A stretch of DNA of 64,000 nt from a candidate division Zixibacteria bacterium SM23_81 (GTDB taxonomy: Bacteria > SM23-81), in NCBI GenBank assembly GCA_001304015.1, contig LJUY01000001.1:124001-188000 (forward strand), written 5' to 3'. Under the pieces are notes generated by a model that saw nothing but the letters and a program-made list of their open reading frames with translations, made no database searches and was not told where the DNA came from. Below, piece by piece: positions 24,276 to 33,027 of this stretch; positions within the stretch are counted from its first letter, which is position 1, and the number at the start of each line of letters is the position of its first letter. The position numbers and the translations under genes were made by a program.

Positions 24276-24950
24276 ATGTCAGGACCTATGGGTCATATAA
24301 TTGATATTGATACGAATGAAAAATTGCTGGTTCCCAAAGTCATTTGTGTGGGCCGCAACTACGCTGCTCACGCACGGGAAATGAACGCAGAAGTCCAGGA
24401 GGTACCTGTCCTGTTTTTCAAGCCCTCCACCTCGATCCTGCATCAGGGCGCAAACATCCCGTATCCCCCTTATACTTCGAATCTTCAACATGAAGTCGAA
24501 TTGGGAGTCGTCATGGCTAAGGGGGGTAAAAAGATCCAACCGGAAGAAGTTCAGGGCAAGATGTACGGCTATCTTCTCGCTTTGGATATGACTTTACGAG
24601 ACAGGCAAAACGAGGCTAAAAGGGAAGGAAAACCGTGGGCTGTTTGCAAGGGATTCGATGGCTCTCTGCCCATTTCCATGGTTGTGGGTACGAATAACCT
24701 AGCAGATATTCAGAATTTGGATATCAAACTCTGGGTCAATCAGCAATTGCGCCAGAGCGCGAGTACCAGTGATATGATTTTTTCAGTTGAGAGGCTGGTG
24801 AGTTACATTTCGGATTTCTTCACCTTGGAGAGAGGTGATCTTATTTTGACGGGCACTCCAGCGGGAGTCTCCGCCATTGAGCCAGGCGATCTCGTGGAGG
24901 CTCAGTTGGGTTCCAGATTGAAAATAAGTTTTCTGGTCGAAAAAAAATAA
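24276..24950 (+). CDS. Fumarylacetoacetate hydrolase-family enzyme
   Basis: 224 residues. The FAH/2-hydroxyhepta-2,4-diene-dioate isomerase fold is seen in VICVGRNYAAHAREM (30 or so), PVLFFKPSTSILH, the metal-binding EVELGVVMAKGG, YLLALDMTLRDRQNEAKREGKPW split over two turns, FDGSLPIS, and ILTGTPAGVSAIEPGD. The glutamates and aspartate of the metal site (E/E/D) are present. Family members hydrolyse or decarboxylate beta-keto acids such as oxaloacetate or acylpyruvates; the substrate cannot be told. Start at 24276 is uncertain; ATG 24288 has AGGA nearer to it. Confidence 0.88.
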   Translation: MSGPMGHIIDIDTNEKLLVPKVICVGRNYAAHAREMNAEVQEVPVLFFKPSTSILHQGANIPYPPYTSNLQHEVELGVVMAKGGKKIQPEEVQGKMYGYLLALDMTLRDRQNEAKREGKPWAVCKGFDGSLPISMVVGTNNLADIQNLDIKLWVNQQLRQSASTSDMIFSVERLVSYISDFFTLERGDLILTGTPAGVSAIEPGDLVEAQLGSRLKISFLVEKK

Positions 24951-24978
24951 AGCCCTTGTGAGTTCCAAGGGCTTTATT
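24949..24978. terminator. Bidirectional terminator between the FAH gene and apt
   Basis: AAAGCCCTTG and CAAGGGCTTT form a 10-bp stem with a 5-nt loop, with T-runs on both strands. It serves the converging FAH gene (+) and apt (-). Confidence 0.85.
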
Positions 24979-25016
24979 TGGATAGCTTTTCCATTTTTTA
25001 AGAAATTGTGTTTCCT

Positions 25017-25541
25017 TTATTCGCTGTCATAATGAATCAGTGACAATAGTTCATAGCCGTTGAGCTTTTTTCTTCCCCTTAAGAAATCCAGCTCGATGAG
25101 AAAGGCGATGCCCACAATCTCCCCCCCCACTTTCTCCACCATCTGACAGGTCGCCGCCACCGTTCCACCGGTAGCCAGAAGATCATCGACGATCAAAACT
25201 TTTTGCCCTTTTTCAATGGCGTCCCGATGGATTTCCAAGGCATCTGTGCCATACTCCAATTCATACTCCACCCGCAGAGTTTCCGCTGGCAACTTTCCGG
25301 GCTTGCGCACTGGCACCACGCCGACTCCGAGTTTATAGGCCAGGCTCGATGCGAGCAGAAATCCCCTGGCTTCTATGCCCACCACCACATCAACGGAACG
25401 ATTTTTATAGTGGTCATAGAGGGTCTCGATCACTTGACGGTAGGCGACCTTGTCCTTCAGCAGGGTCGTGATGTCTCGGAAAACAATTCCCTTCTTGGGG
25501 AAATCGGGCACGTTTCGGATAAACTTTTTAAAGTCCTTCAT
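25017..25541 (-). CDS. apt: Adenine phosphoribosyltransferase
   Basis: 174 residues from ATG 25541, as GAGG sits eight bases upstream and the N-terminus (MKDFKKFIRNVPDFPKKGI) then matches known Apt proteins. Converts adenine and PRPP to AMP in purine salvage, in the cytoplasm. The signature PRPP motif VLIVDDLLATGGT lies near residue 117, with the RKPGKLP loop near 78 and GIEARGF near 57. Next in a minus-strand run after acylphosphatase, with a 20-bp gap; shares a terminator with the FAH gene. Confidence 0.95.
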   Translation of the reverse strand: MKDFKKFIRNVPDFPKKGIVFRDITTLLKDKVAYRQVIETLYDHYKNRSVDVVVGIEARGFLLASSLAYKLGVGVVPVRKPGKLPAETLRVEYELEYGTDALEIHRDAIEKGQKVLIVDDLLATGGTVAATCQMVEKVGGEIVGIAFLIELDFLRGRKKLNGYELLSLIHYDSE

Positions 25542-25561
25542 GAGTAGTTTCCTCATCTGTG

Positions 25562-25837
25562 CTAAAAATGGACTTGAAAATCGACGAATTTACCCTGGGG
25601 TTCATGCCACTTCACTTGAATGTCAGTGACATGAGCCGAGGGTGGACCCACGCGAATTTCCTTGACAAACTCCAAGATCAAGGCTTTCTCCCCCTCCACT
25701 TCCAACTCCACCTCACCTCGGTACAGGTTGCGAACGTAGCCTCTCAGTCCCATTTTCCGTCCACGCATGAGGACGAAGTAGCGGTATCCTACGCCCTGTA
25801 CCACCCCGGAGACCAGGATATGAGCGGCAGACTCCAT
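25562..25837 (-). CDS. acyP: Acylphosphatase
   Basis: 91 residues. Hydrolyses the carboxyl-phosphate bond of acylphosphates in the cytoplasm. The catalytic VQGVGYRYF loop holds Arg19, and Asn37 lies in GYVRNLYRG, both conserved in the family. Its ATG overlaps the stop codon of the upstream gene by one base (TAATG), a sign of translational coupling. Confidence 0.93.
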   Translation of the reverse strand: MESAAHILVSGVVQGVGYRYFVLMRGRKMGLRGYVRNLYRGEVELEVEGEKALILEFVKEIRVGPPSAHVTDIQVKWHEPQGKFVDFQVHF

Positions 25838-26313
25838 TAGATCCTACCGATAAGTTCCAGGGCTCTATCGACGGCTTCCTTAGCGGTTTTGGCGGAGACC
25901 AAACCCGATATGTCCCAGGTCTTTAGGCCTACCACCGGGATACCTATAGCCAGTCCCAGGGCGATTTCAGAAAGAGTGCCGTATTGACCGTTTATGGCGA
26001 TGATGGCATCTGCGGAGCGGACAACGATGGCGTTACGAGCATGGTTTAGGCCTGTAACGATCGGGATACTCACGTACTCATTGGCATCTCCAGCGTTGAA
26101 GCCCGGAAGAATACCCACAGTCAGCCCGTTCGCAGACTTAGCCCCCTTGCAAGCAGCCTCCATGACGCCGCCCAGGCCTCCAGTGACCACGACACAGCCC
26201 TGCCCAGCCAACTCCCGGCCCACTTTCTCCGCCAAGGCGGCTATCTGACTTGAACATTGGCCACCGCCGACAACAGCAACACGCAATATTTTTCTCGATT
26301 GTGAGGATGTCAT
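25837..26313 (-). CDS. TIGR00725 / LOG-like nucleotide-binding protein
   Basis: 158 residues from ATG 26313; the longer frame runs through the tRNA-Pro gene. Rossmann fold of the lysine-decarboxylase-like family: VAVVGGG near 12, VVTGGLGGVMEAACKGAK near 46-63, and the signature QYGTLSEIALGLAIGIPVVGL near 117. Related LOG proteins release cytokinin bases from nucleotides, but this short TIGR00725 branch is uncharacterised. Lies just after tRNA-Pro (CGG) and is translationally coupled to acyP. Confidence 0.85.
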   Translation of the reverse strand: MTSSQSRKILRVAVVGGGQCSSQIAALAEKVGRELAGQGCVVVTGGLGGVMEAACKGAKSANGLTVGILPGFNAGDANEYVSIPIVTGLNHARNAIVVRSADAIIAINGQYGTLSEIALGLAIGIPVVGLKTWDISGLVSAKTAKEAVDRALELIGRI

Positions 26314-26346
26314 CTTATGGCTGGAGGTTGAGGGAGAAAAAATTTG

Positions 26347-26424
<78 letters not shown>

Positions 26425-26432
26425 ATGAAGTG

Positions 26433-26912
26433 CTAAAGCGTCCACAGGGTGATCACGCCCAGAGAGGCCAGGGTGACCACGGTGCCGGCCAGCAAAATGC
26501 CAAGAATAATGGCTGGAAGTGCATACTTGAAGCGAACTCCGAACAGAAAAGTGGCCACTGTTCCGGTCCATGCTCCTGTTACCGGCAATGGAATAGCTAC
26601 GAAAAGAATCAATCCTAACGCTTCATATCGCTCCACCAACCGGCCCCGCCTTCGTGTTCTGGCGAATAACCAGCCAAAAAAGCGCTGACAGTGGGGATAC
26701 CTACGGCTCAGAAGGTTTGAAACAGGCTCTAAAAATAACAGCAGGGGAATGACTGGTACGGAATTGCCCACCACGGAAAAGAAATAGGCTTGCTGCCAGC
26801 TCATCCCGCGCCCCAAGGCGTAAGGAATGGCTCCTCGGAGCTCAAAGATAGGCAGCATGGCGATGAGTACGGTGCACAGCTCACGGGGTATATGGCTCAG
26901 GTTGAGCGCCAT
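26433..26912 (-). CDS. Small multidrug-export-like membrane protein (PF06695 type)
   Basis: 159 residues; AGGAG precedes ATG 26912. Four or five hydrophobic segments with the family hallmark LPIFELRGAIPYALGRGMSW near residue 20 and LFVAIPLPVTGAWTGTVATFLFG near 105. Family members are called small multidrug export proteins, but transport has little direct support. Lies 3 bp from pcm, probably one transcript. Confidence 0.85.
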   Translation of the reverse strand: MALNLSHIPRELCTVLIAMLPIFELRGAIPYALGRGMSWQQAYFFSVVGNSVPVIPLLLFLEPVSNLLSRRYPHCQRFFGWLFARTRRRGRLVERYEALGLILFVAIPLPVTGAWTGTVATFLFGVRFKYALPAIILGILLAGTVVTLASLGVITLWTL

Positions 26913-26915
26913 GAT

Positions 26916-27560
26916 CTACTCCTGTTTCCAACCATGATTACCGATGAGGGGCACAAAGGTACAACCGCAGACCTCCTGGCTCTTGAGTTTAGAGCCTTTT
27001 CTTTCGATGCACATCAGGTTCTGAAAGGATGAACTACCTACAGGTACTACTAATCGGCCACCGTCCCGGAGTTGTTCCTGCAGGGGTTGAGGTACGACAG
27101 GAGAACCCGCGGTAACGATAATGCCATCAAATGGAGCGAATTCTCTCCATCCTAAGGTTCCGTCACCCACCTTGATGATAACATTCACATAATTGAGCTC
27201 GTTAAGTAGCTCGCAAGCCGCTCGAGCCAAATGTGGGTCTCGCTCGATGGAGTAAACTTTGTCGGCAATTTCCGCCAGAATAGCAGCCTGATAGCCCGAG
27301 CCAGTGCCCACTTCGAGAACCTTCTCACCACCTTTCAGCTGCAGGCATTCAGTCATCAGAGCCACCATGTAAGGCTGAGAGATCGTCTGTCCACCGAAGA
27401 TAGGAAGAGGGTAATCATTATAGGCTTGCTCCTGGAGAGACTCCTCAACGAATCGATGCCTGGGTACCTTACTCATGGCCGCCAACACAAATTCGTCTTT
27501 AATCCCTTTGCCTCGAATTTGTTCCTCCAGCATTTTATTTTTCATGTCAGCGAAATCCAT
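26916..27560 (-). CDS. pcm: Protein-L-isoaspartate O-methyltransferase
   Basis: 214 residues; ATG 27560 follows AGAAGAGAG. Repairs isoaspartyl residues by methyl transfer from S-adenosylmethionine. Motifs: QTISQPYMVALMTE near 57, the SAM-binding VLEVGTGSGYQAAILAEI near 80, and GDGTLGW near 131. Lies 8 bp after surE, a pairing (surE-pcm) common in Gram-negatives and usually linked to stationary-phase survival. Confidence 0.95.
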   Translation of the reverse strand: MDFADMKNKMLEEQIRGKGIKDEFVLAAMSKVPRHRFVEESLQEQAYNDYPLPIFGGQTISQPYMVALMTECLQLKGGEKVLEVGTGSGYQAAILAEIADKVYSIERDPHLARAACELLNELNYVNVIIKVGDGTLGWREFAPFDGIIVTAGSPVVPQPLQEQLRDGGRLVVPVGSSSFQNLMCIERKGSKLKSQEVCGCTFVPLIGNHGWKQE

Positions 27561-27567
27561 CTCTCTT

Positions 27568-28329
27568 CTAGATCCCCTTTAAAACTGGAAAATCCCAACC
27601 AGACAGCACCTTTATGGCCCGATAATTCGTCGCATCCAAATGCAGGGGGGTGATGGAGATTTTGTTAGCCTCGATGGCACTGAAGTCAGTCTTGTCTCCC
27701 CCTTCCCAGGAGGGAGGAGGCCCACCTATCCAGAAAAAAGCATTGCCCTTCTCATCGGTCTTCTTCTCCACTGCGTCGCGGTAAATCCGCTTCCCCAGAC
27801 GGGTGATCTCCACCCCACGGATATCCCTCGTATCTACATAAGGAATATTGATGTTGAGGTACGTATCCTCAGGCAATCCTTGTTGTAATACCACTTGACA
27901 GATCCCCGCCGCCGTCTCTGCGGCCTGAGAAAAATCTATGGGCTTCCAATCTGCTAGGGAAACAGCCATGGAGAGAATTCCTAGCATGGTTCCCTCGATA
28001 GCAGCAGCCACCGTGCCAGAGTAACTGACATCGTCACCGAGATTAGGACCATGATTGATTCCCGACAAGACAATATTCGGCTTTCGTTTCATCAGAGAAC
28101 GGATGGCCAGCATGACACAATCGGTGGGGGTTCCCTGAACGGAGAAGACCTTTTCCTCAAGTTGATTTACTCGCAACGGTTGAGAGAGGGTCAGGGAATG
28201 GCTGGTGGCACTCTGATCTCTGTCGGGTGCCACCACATAAACCTCCCCTCCCAACTTGGTGAGTTTGGTCTTCAAGGCTTGAAGTCCCTTGGCGCCGATG
28301 CCATCATCATTGGTGAGCAAAATACGCAT
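27568..28329 (-). CDS. surE: 5'-nucleotidase SurE
   Basis: 253 residues from ATG 28329, six bases after AAGGA. A nucleoside monophosphatase with a divalent metal at the N-terminal DD. Motifs: ILLTNDDGIGAKG, DRDQSATSHSLTL, SGINHGPNLGDDVSYSGTVAAA. The pcm gene follows. Confidence 0.95.
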   Translation of the reverse strand: MRILLTNDDGIGAKGLQALKTKLTKLGGEVYVVAPDRDQSATSHSLTLSQPLRVNQLEEKVFSVQGTPTDCVMLAIRSLMKRKPNIVLSGINHGPNLGDDVSYSGTVAAAIEGTMLGILSMAVSLADWKPIDFSQAAETAAGICQVVLQQGLPEDTYLNINIPYVDTRDIRGVEITRLGKRIYRDAVEKKTDEKGNAFFWIGGPPPSWEGGDKTDFSAIEANKISITPLHLDATNYRAIKVLSGWDFPVLKGI

Positions 28330-28353
28330 AAACAATCCTTCTCTGGAGTGCTT

Positions 28354-29127
28354 TTAAAAGTTAAAGAGGTTTCTCATGACCAGCAGGATGAACCTCAGGG
28401 TATCCCTCATGGGCCGGATGGCGCTTTTTTCCTCCCCGTAAATGGAGCTGATGGGAACAGAATCGATTCGATATCCTTTCCGTCCAGCCTGCATCAATAT
28501 CTCCGACTCGGTTTCATAATGGGAAGTTCTTAAGCGAAGCACTTTGAGCACATCTGTTCGGATATATCGATAGCCCGACTGGCTGTCCGGAATTTTCTGC
28601 CCAACCAATGCGGAAATGCAGGCCGAGGTGATCCTATTGGTCAGCACTCGGATCCAGGGCATCTGGCCCACCAGGTCCATCCTCGACCCAATCAGAATAT
28701 CCGCTTTCTTCTGGAGGGCAATTTGAAGAAAAAGGGGGATAAAACGCTCATCGTGCTGTCCGTCGGCGTCAAGTGAAATGACTCCGTGATAACAGCCGTC
28801 CATAACGTGTCGAAAACCAGTTTTAAGCGCTTCCCCCTTGCCCCTATTCTCCCGGTGACAAAGCACCACCGCACCAGCCTCTCGGGCCAAGCAGCTGGTG
28901 TTATCGCTGGACCCATCGTCAACGACGATGATATTCTGAAGCTCGATAAGTTTTGCTATCCGCCGAACGAGTTCGAAAATGGTCCGGGAGGCGTTGAAGG
29001 CGGGAATCAATACGGCCACTTTCAAAGGAGCGATCAGGTTCTCCCCCACCTTAGGCCAGTAGTTGACATCTTGAGAAGGATTGAAAGATGAACCATTGAT
29101 CTGGATACATAGCGACGTATCATTCAA
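28354..29127 (-). CDS. Family 2 glycosyltransferase (dolichol/polyprenyl-phosphate mannosyltransferase-like)
   Basis: 257 residues. GT-A fold: VAVLIPAFNASRTIFELV near 36, IIVVDDGSSDNTS near 67, SLDADGQHD (the DxD-type metal site) near 118, and QSGYRYIRTDV near 182. Such enzymes move a sugar from a nucleotide donor onto a lipid carrier or polymer. No C-terminal membrane domain, so probably cytoplasmic or membrane-associated. The start is a TTG at 29127 with AAAGG close upstream, and is uncertain. Confidence 0.88.
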   Translation of the reverse strand: MNDTSLCIQINGSSFNPSQDVNYWPKVGENLIAPLKVAVLIPAFNASRTIFELVRRIAKLIELQNIIVVDDGSSDNTSCLAREAGAVVLCHRENRGKGEALKTGFRHVMDGCYHGVISLDADGQHDERFIPLFLQIALQKKADILIGSRMDLVGQMPWIRVLTNRITSACISALVGQKIPDSQSGYRYIRTDVLKVLRLRTSHYETESEILMQAGRKGYRIDSVPISSIYGEEKSAIRPMRDTLRFILLVMRNLFNF

Positions 29128-29421
29128 TGACCTTTAGCAATCAGGAGGTGTACTCTCAAAGATCTTGGCCCAAATTGCTACTGGATTTTAAAAAGAAAAT
29201 CTTCAAGAACCATTTTATAATCGTATTGACCATCTTGGATGACAAGGCCTGGGACGAAAAAGGCACCTCTTTTAAGGCCAAATTCGCCAGCCTGGTGAAA
29301 AACAAGCTGATTTCCCGAAAAGAGGCATGTGTTGGAGACAGCAAGTTCCTAGACGATAGTGACACAAGCCTCTCATGATGGTCTTCATGAGATTCACTGA
29401 TCGGGCTATAATGAAAATGGT
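29128..29421. other. Non-coding gap between the glycosyltransferase gene and tRNA-Pro
   Basis: About 290 bp. A 114-codon minus frame crosses this gap, but its start reads through the tRNA-Pro gene (the typical [14 protein letters not shown] artefact), so I do not call it. Confidence 0.6.
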
Positions 29422-29494
29422 CGGGGCGACTGGATTTGAACCAGCGACCACTAGCCCCCCATGCTAGTGCGCTACCAGGCTGCGCCACGCCCCG
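29422..29494 (-). tRNA. tRNA-Pro (GGG anticodon)
   Basis: 73 nt. Acceptor CGGGGCG/CGCCCCG, D-arm GCGCAGCCTGGTAGCGC, anticodon arm CTAGC-ATGGGGG-GCTAG with anticodon GGG, T-arm GCTGGTTCAAATCCAGT. CCA not encoded. Confidence 0.95.
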
Positions 29495-29595
29495 ACCCAT
29501 CTCAGATTATGGCAACATCTCGGGAGTATCACCTTAGAGATTGTCACGTTAATTTATGGAATCATGAAAGAGAAATCAAGCAAAAAATCCCCGTG

Positions 29596-29961
29596 CTACG
29601 AAGCTGTCCGTAGTAAAACGAGCAGTTCTTTAAGATCCTGTCTTATGGAGGTCAAGAGGTCTCTTAGGAGAGCTTCTTCAAAATTCATCTCCAGCTGGCT
29701 CGAGAAGGGATTCCGACGAATTTGCTGAAGCTTCCTCTTAGCACCAGCTATGGTATAGCCCTCCTCGTGAAGGAGACGCTTAATTGTCAAAATCGACCTA
29801 ATGTCCTTGACCCGATAGGCTCTATTGCCGGCGCGATTCTTAGGAGGAGCTAACGTGGGAAACTCATCCTCCCAATACCGCAGCACATGGGGTTTGAGAT
29901 TGGTCAATTCGCAAACCTCACTGATGCTGTAGTACATCTTCGTTGGAGAAAGTTTGACCAA
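29596..29961 (-). CDS. MerR-family transcription regulator
   Basis: 121 residues from TTG 29961, eight bases after AGGAGG; ATG 29937 has no site. Winged-helix DNA-binding head: YYSISEVCELTNLKPHVLRYWEDEFPTL split over helix-turn-helix and wing, NRAGNRAYRVKDIRSILTIKRLLHEEGYTI as a second half of the domain. The C-terminal 40 residues form a short coiled coil for dimerisation, with no effector cysteines. Members of this short group often sit near ribosomal or metabolic genes. It is last in the gpsA-plsY-der run. Confidence 0.88.
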   Translation of the reverse strand: MVKLSPTKMYYSISEVCELTNLKPHVLRYWEDEFPTLAPPKNRAGNRAYRVKDIRSILTIKRLLHEEGYTIAGAKRKLQQIRRNPFSSQLEMNFEEALLRDLLTSIRQDLKELLVLLRTAS

Positions 29962-30048
29962 TAGAACCACCTCCTGATTAGGTAAGCCAAGTGGTTAAAG
30001 GATCATCGTCTCTATTTGCAAACAGCCACAAGGATCCGCCAGATTCAG

Positions 30049-31050
30049 CTACCACCAGATCTCAGCCTTGGCCACTCGATTCATGAGATCGTTGACAGCC
30101 TGGCGAGGATTTTTATCTTCAAACAGCACCAGATATACCTGTTCGGTTATGGGCATTTCGACTTTTTTCACATTGGCCAATGACCGGGCGGAAACGGTGG
30201 TGTTGACCCCCTCAGCGACCATCTCCATAGAGTCCAATACCTGCTTCAATTTCATACCCCTTCCCGCCTGTTCTCCCACATATCGATTGCGGCTATGTTT
30301 GCTCACGCAGGTAGTGATCAAATCACCCATTCCGGAAAGGCCGGCAAAAGTCTGAGCGCGGGCGCCCATAGCAATACCCAGACGACTGATCTCGGCCAAT
30401 CCTCTAGTGAGCAAAGCCCCTTTAGTATTGTCTCCATAATTCAAACCATCGCAGATTCCGGCGGCAATGGCGATGACATTTTTGAGCGAGCCAGCGAGCT
30501 CAGTGCCGATGAGGTCGTCGTTGGTGTATACTCGAAAATAGGAGGTCATAAAGGTCATCTGAATCTGAAGATTCATGTTTTCATCGGGAGAGGCAACCAC
30601 GACGGCCGTGGGGATGCCTCTGCTTACTTCTTCGGCGTGACTTGGTCCAGAAAGTGTGGCAATTCTGATACCTCGGGGCAATTCCTCTTGGAGTACCTGC
30701 GACATCCTTTTTAATGTCCTTCTCTCTAATCCCTTGGCCACATTCACCGAGATTATCTGGTCCGTGAGATGTGGGGCCGCCAACTTTGCTACATTCCTCA
30801 TGGTGTGTGATGGCAGGGCAAAGACGATGATACTGACATCCTCTAGGGCCTTACATATATCATCAGTGATGTCGATCTCTCTGGGCACGGCCACTCCTGG
30901 AAGAAAAAGAACGTTTTCGCGGGTCCGTTGAAGTTCATGAGCCCTTTCGCCGAAAAACTCCCACAGGGATACTGTATGGCCGTTACCATGCAGAAGTATG
31001 GCCAAAGCGGTGCCCCAGCCACCAGCCCCTAAAACGGCGATTTTCCTCAT
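30049..31050 (-). CDS. gpsA: Glycerol-3-phosphate dehydrogenase [NAD(P)+]
   Basis: 333 residues. Makes sn-glycerol 3-phosphate from dihydroxyacetone phosphate for phospholipid synthesis. Dinucleotide fold GAGGWGTALAILLHGNGH near 8, SGPSHAEEVSRGIPTA near 140, and the catalytic lysine in GSLKNVIAIAAGI near 188, plus GLSGMGDLITTC near 233. The start overlaps the stop of plsY by four bases, matching its shared pathway. Confidence 0.95.
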   Translation of the reverse strand: MRKIAVLGAGGWGTALAILLHGNGHTVSLWEFFGERAHELQRTRENVLFLPGVAVPREIDITDDICKALEDVSIIVFALPSHTMRNVAKLAAPHLTDQIISVNVAKGLERRTLKRMSQVLQEELPRGIRIATLSGPSHAEEVSRGIPTAVVVASPDENMNLQIQMTFMTSYFRVYTNDDLIGTELAGSLKNVIAIAAGICDGLNYGDNTKGALLTRGLAEISRLGIAMGARAQTFAGLSGMGDLITTCVSKHSRNRYVGEQAGRGMKLKQVLDSMEMVAEGVNTTVSARSLANVKKVEMPITEQVYLVLFEDKNPRQAVNDLMNRVAKAEIWW

Positions 31051-31697
31051 GACGATTTCCTCGGTGAGCCCGAGCGCCTAAGGGTGAATTTGTTTTCCGT
31101 TCCCGCCAACAGCCTTCTGATGTTAGCATGATGGCTGATCAGAACGACGATAGCAAGTACCGCACCAAAGGATATCAGCGCTCTCCCAGGGTCACTTCCC
31201 AAAGCCAATTTCTCAAAAGCCATTAGCACAGGCACACAAACGGCCGCTGCCATGGAGGCCAAAGAAATATATCGCGTAATGACCACGATAATGATCCACA
31301 AAATCAGGACACAAAGGGTTATTATAGGTGCCAGAGCGAATAGCACACCAGCTCCGGTGCCTACTCCTTTTCCCCCGCGAAAGCTCAGAAAGATGGAAAA
31401 GATATGACCCACTATAGCACAACCTCCAGTCAGAACACGGATCATATTTATGTCAGTGGTGCAGCTCGGCTCTGCGATCTTAGAGACCAACAGAACGGCC
31501 AGTAGCCCTTTGGCCATGTCCAATACCAGGACCAAGAGACCGGCTTTGAGGCCCAGTACTCTGAAAGCATTTGTAGCGCCGGCGTTTCCGCTGCCATGTT
31601 CTCTGATATCGATACCACGAGTGGCTTTCCCCAACCATACGGATATTGGAATGGAACCCAGAAGGTAACTGACCACCAAGGCCAAAGCCAGCCACAT
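31047..31697 (-). CDS. plsY: Glycerol-3-phosphate acyltransferase PlsY
   Basis: 216 residues with five hydrophobic segments. Moves an acyl group from acyl-phosphate to glycerol 3-phosphate in the inner membrane. Motifs GSIPISVWLGK near 14, HGSGNAGATNAFRVLG near 34, GHIFSIFLSFRGGKGVGTGAG near 105 (glycerol phosphate and acyl-phosphate loops). Directly upstream of gpsA, which supplies its substrate; upstream neighbour is der, 7 bp away. A few basic residues follow the last span. Confidence 0.95.
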   Translation of the reverse strand: MWLALALVVSYLLGSIPISVWLGKATRGIDIREHGSGNAGATNAFRVLGLKAGLLVLVLDMAKGLLAVLLVSKIAEPSCTTDINMIRVLTGGCAIVGHIFSIFLSFRGGKGVGTGAGVLFALAPIITLCVLILWIIIVVITRYISLASMAAAVCVPVLMAFEKLALGSDPGRALISFGAVLAIVVLISHHANIRRLLAGTENKFTLRRSGSPRKSS

Positions 31698-31704
31698 TCT
31701 CCGA

Positions 31705-33027
31705 TTATCCTCCTCTCTTGCGGACTAAAAGCTTTATGGGGGTACCTCTGAAGCCAAAAGCACCTCTGAGTTGGTTGGTTAAATATCTAAGATAAGAGGC
31801 GGATAGTCCTCTAGGATGGTTGGTGAAGAAGATAAAAGTAGGCGGATGAACTTTTTGTTGGGTAACGTAATAGATTTTCGTTTGCTTGCCAGCGATAGAT
31901 GGAGGCTGTTTTCGAGCCACAGTTGAGACCACAAATTTGTTGAGGCGTCCCGTCGATATCCTTTTGCTTCTCTCTCGAAAAACCATCAGGACTTGTTCCA
32001 AGATAAGAGGAACGTGCAGCCCAGTGAGCGCCGAAGCAGCAACTATGGGAACATACGACAAAGAGGGATATCGTTTTTTCACTTGCCTCTCATACTCCTC
32101 TGCCTGGGCTTCTTCTCTTTCGACAAGATCCCACTTGTTGAGAACCAGGATGATGCTCTTATACGCCTCCTGAACCTGCCTGGCGATTTTAAGGTCCTGA
32201 CCCGTTGGCCCAATGACCGCATCGACCAATATAAGAGCCACATGGCATCGATCAAGACTCCTCAACGTTCGCAAAGTGCTGTAGAAATCCACCCCTCCCT
32301 TTACCTTGCTTCTCTTTCTAAGACCAGCTGTGTCAATGAGCACGAAAGTGTGACGGCCAAGGTGAAAAACGGTGTCCACAGCATCTCGGGTTGTTCCCGG
32401 AACCGCATCGACGATAACTCTTTTTTCTCCCACGATGGCGTTAACTAAGGAAGACTTGCCTACATTGGGCCGACCCAGGATGGCCACCTGTATCCCATCA
32501 ACCTCAAGTTCATGAGGAGCTGTTTTGGGAAGCCGCTGAACGATCTGGTCGAGAAGCTCCCCAATGTTATGTCCGTGAAGGGAGGACAAGGCAATGCCCT
32601 CACCTAGGCCCAGATCCAAGAAGTGGGGGATGTTTTCTTTAGAATCTCTCAGGTCCGCCTTGTTCAGAACCAAGATCACTTTCTTTTTGGCCCTGTGGAG
32701 AACGTGGGCGATGTCGATATCACCAATGGTGGGCGGCACCTGCAAATCCACCATAAAAAGGACCACATCTGCTTCGCTAATGGCCAGCTTAGCCTGGTCG
32801 GCGATGGCCACAGGAAGATCGGCCTTTTCCGAAAACTGCAATCCTCCTGTGTCCACTAAAAAGAAATGGCAACCAGACCAATCCGTCTCGGCATAGAGTC
32901 GATCCCTGGTGATTCCGGGCTCGTCATCCACGATGGCCATTCTCTTTCGGATGATTCGATTAAACAAAGTAGACTTTCCCACATTTGGTCGTCCTATAAT
33001 GGCTACCACTGGTTTTGCGGCGGTCAC
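31705..33027 (-). CDS. der: Ribosome-assembly GTPase Der (EngA)
   Basis: 440 residues from GTG 33027, which overlaps the upstream stop as GTGA and follows GAGGTG; a GTG six bases earlier is less likely. Two tandem GTPase domains: AIIGRPNVGKSTLFNRI with DTGGL and NKADL; then AILGRPNVGKSSLVNAIVG, DTAGL and NKWDL; and a C-terminal KH-like domain ending RKRGG. Needed for 50S maturation. Lies after a radical-SAM/PDZ gene, a frequent partner in Firmicutes and others. Confidence 0.96.
   Translation of the reverse strand: MTAAKPVVAIIGRPNVGKSTLFNRIIRKRMAIVDDEPGITRDRLYAETDWSGCHFFLVDTGGLQFSEKADLPVAIADQAKLAISEADVVLFMVDLQVPPTIGDIDIAHVLHRAKKKVILVLNKADLRDSKENIPHFLDLGLGEGIALSSLHGHNIGELLDQIVQRLPKTAPHELEVDGIQVAILGRPNVGKSSLVNAIVGEKRVIVDAVPGTTRDAVDTVFHLGRHTFVLIDTAGLRKRSKVKGGVDFYSTLRTLRSLDRCHVALILVDAVIGPTGQDLKIARQVQEAYKSIILVLNKWDLVEREEAQAEEYERQVKKRYPSLSYVPIVAASALTGLHVPLILEQVLMVFRERSKRISTGRLNKFVVSTVARKQPPSIAGKQTKIYYVTQQKVHPPTFIFFTNHPRGLSASYLRYLTNQLRGAFGFRGTPIKLLVRKRGG

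Noticed and set aside
29156-29500. 114-codon minus frame starting [14 protein letters not shown]
   Set aside because: It is the usual translation artefact of a tRNA-Pro gene and runs into a non-coding gap.
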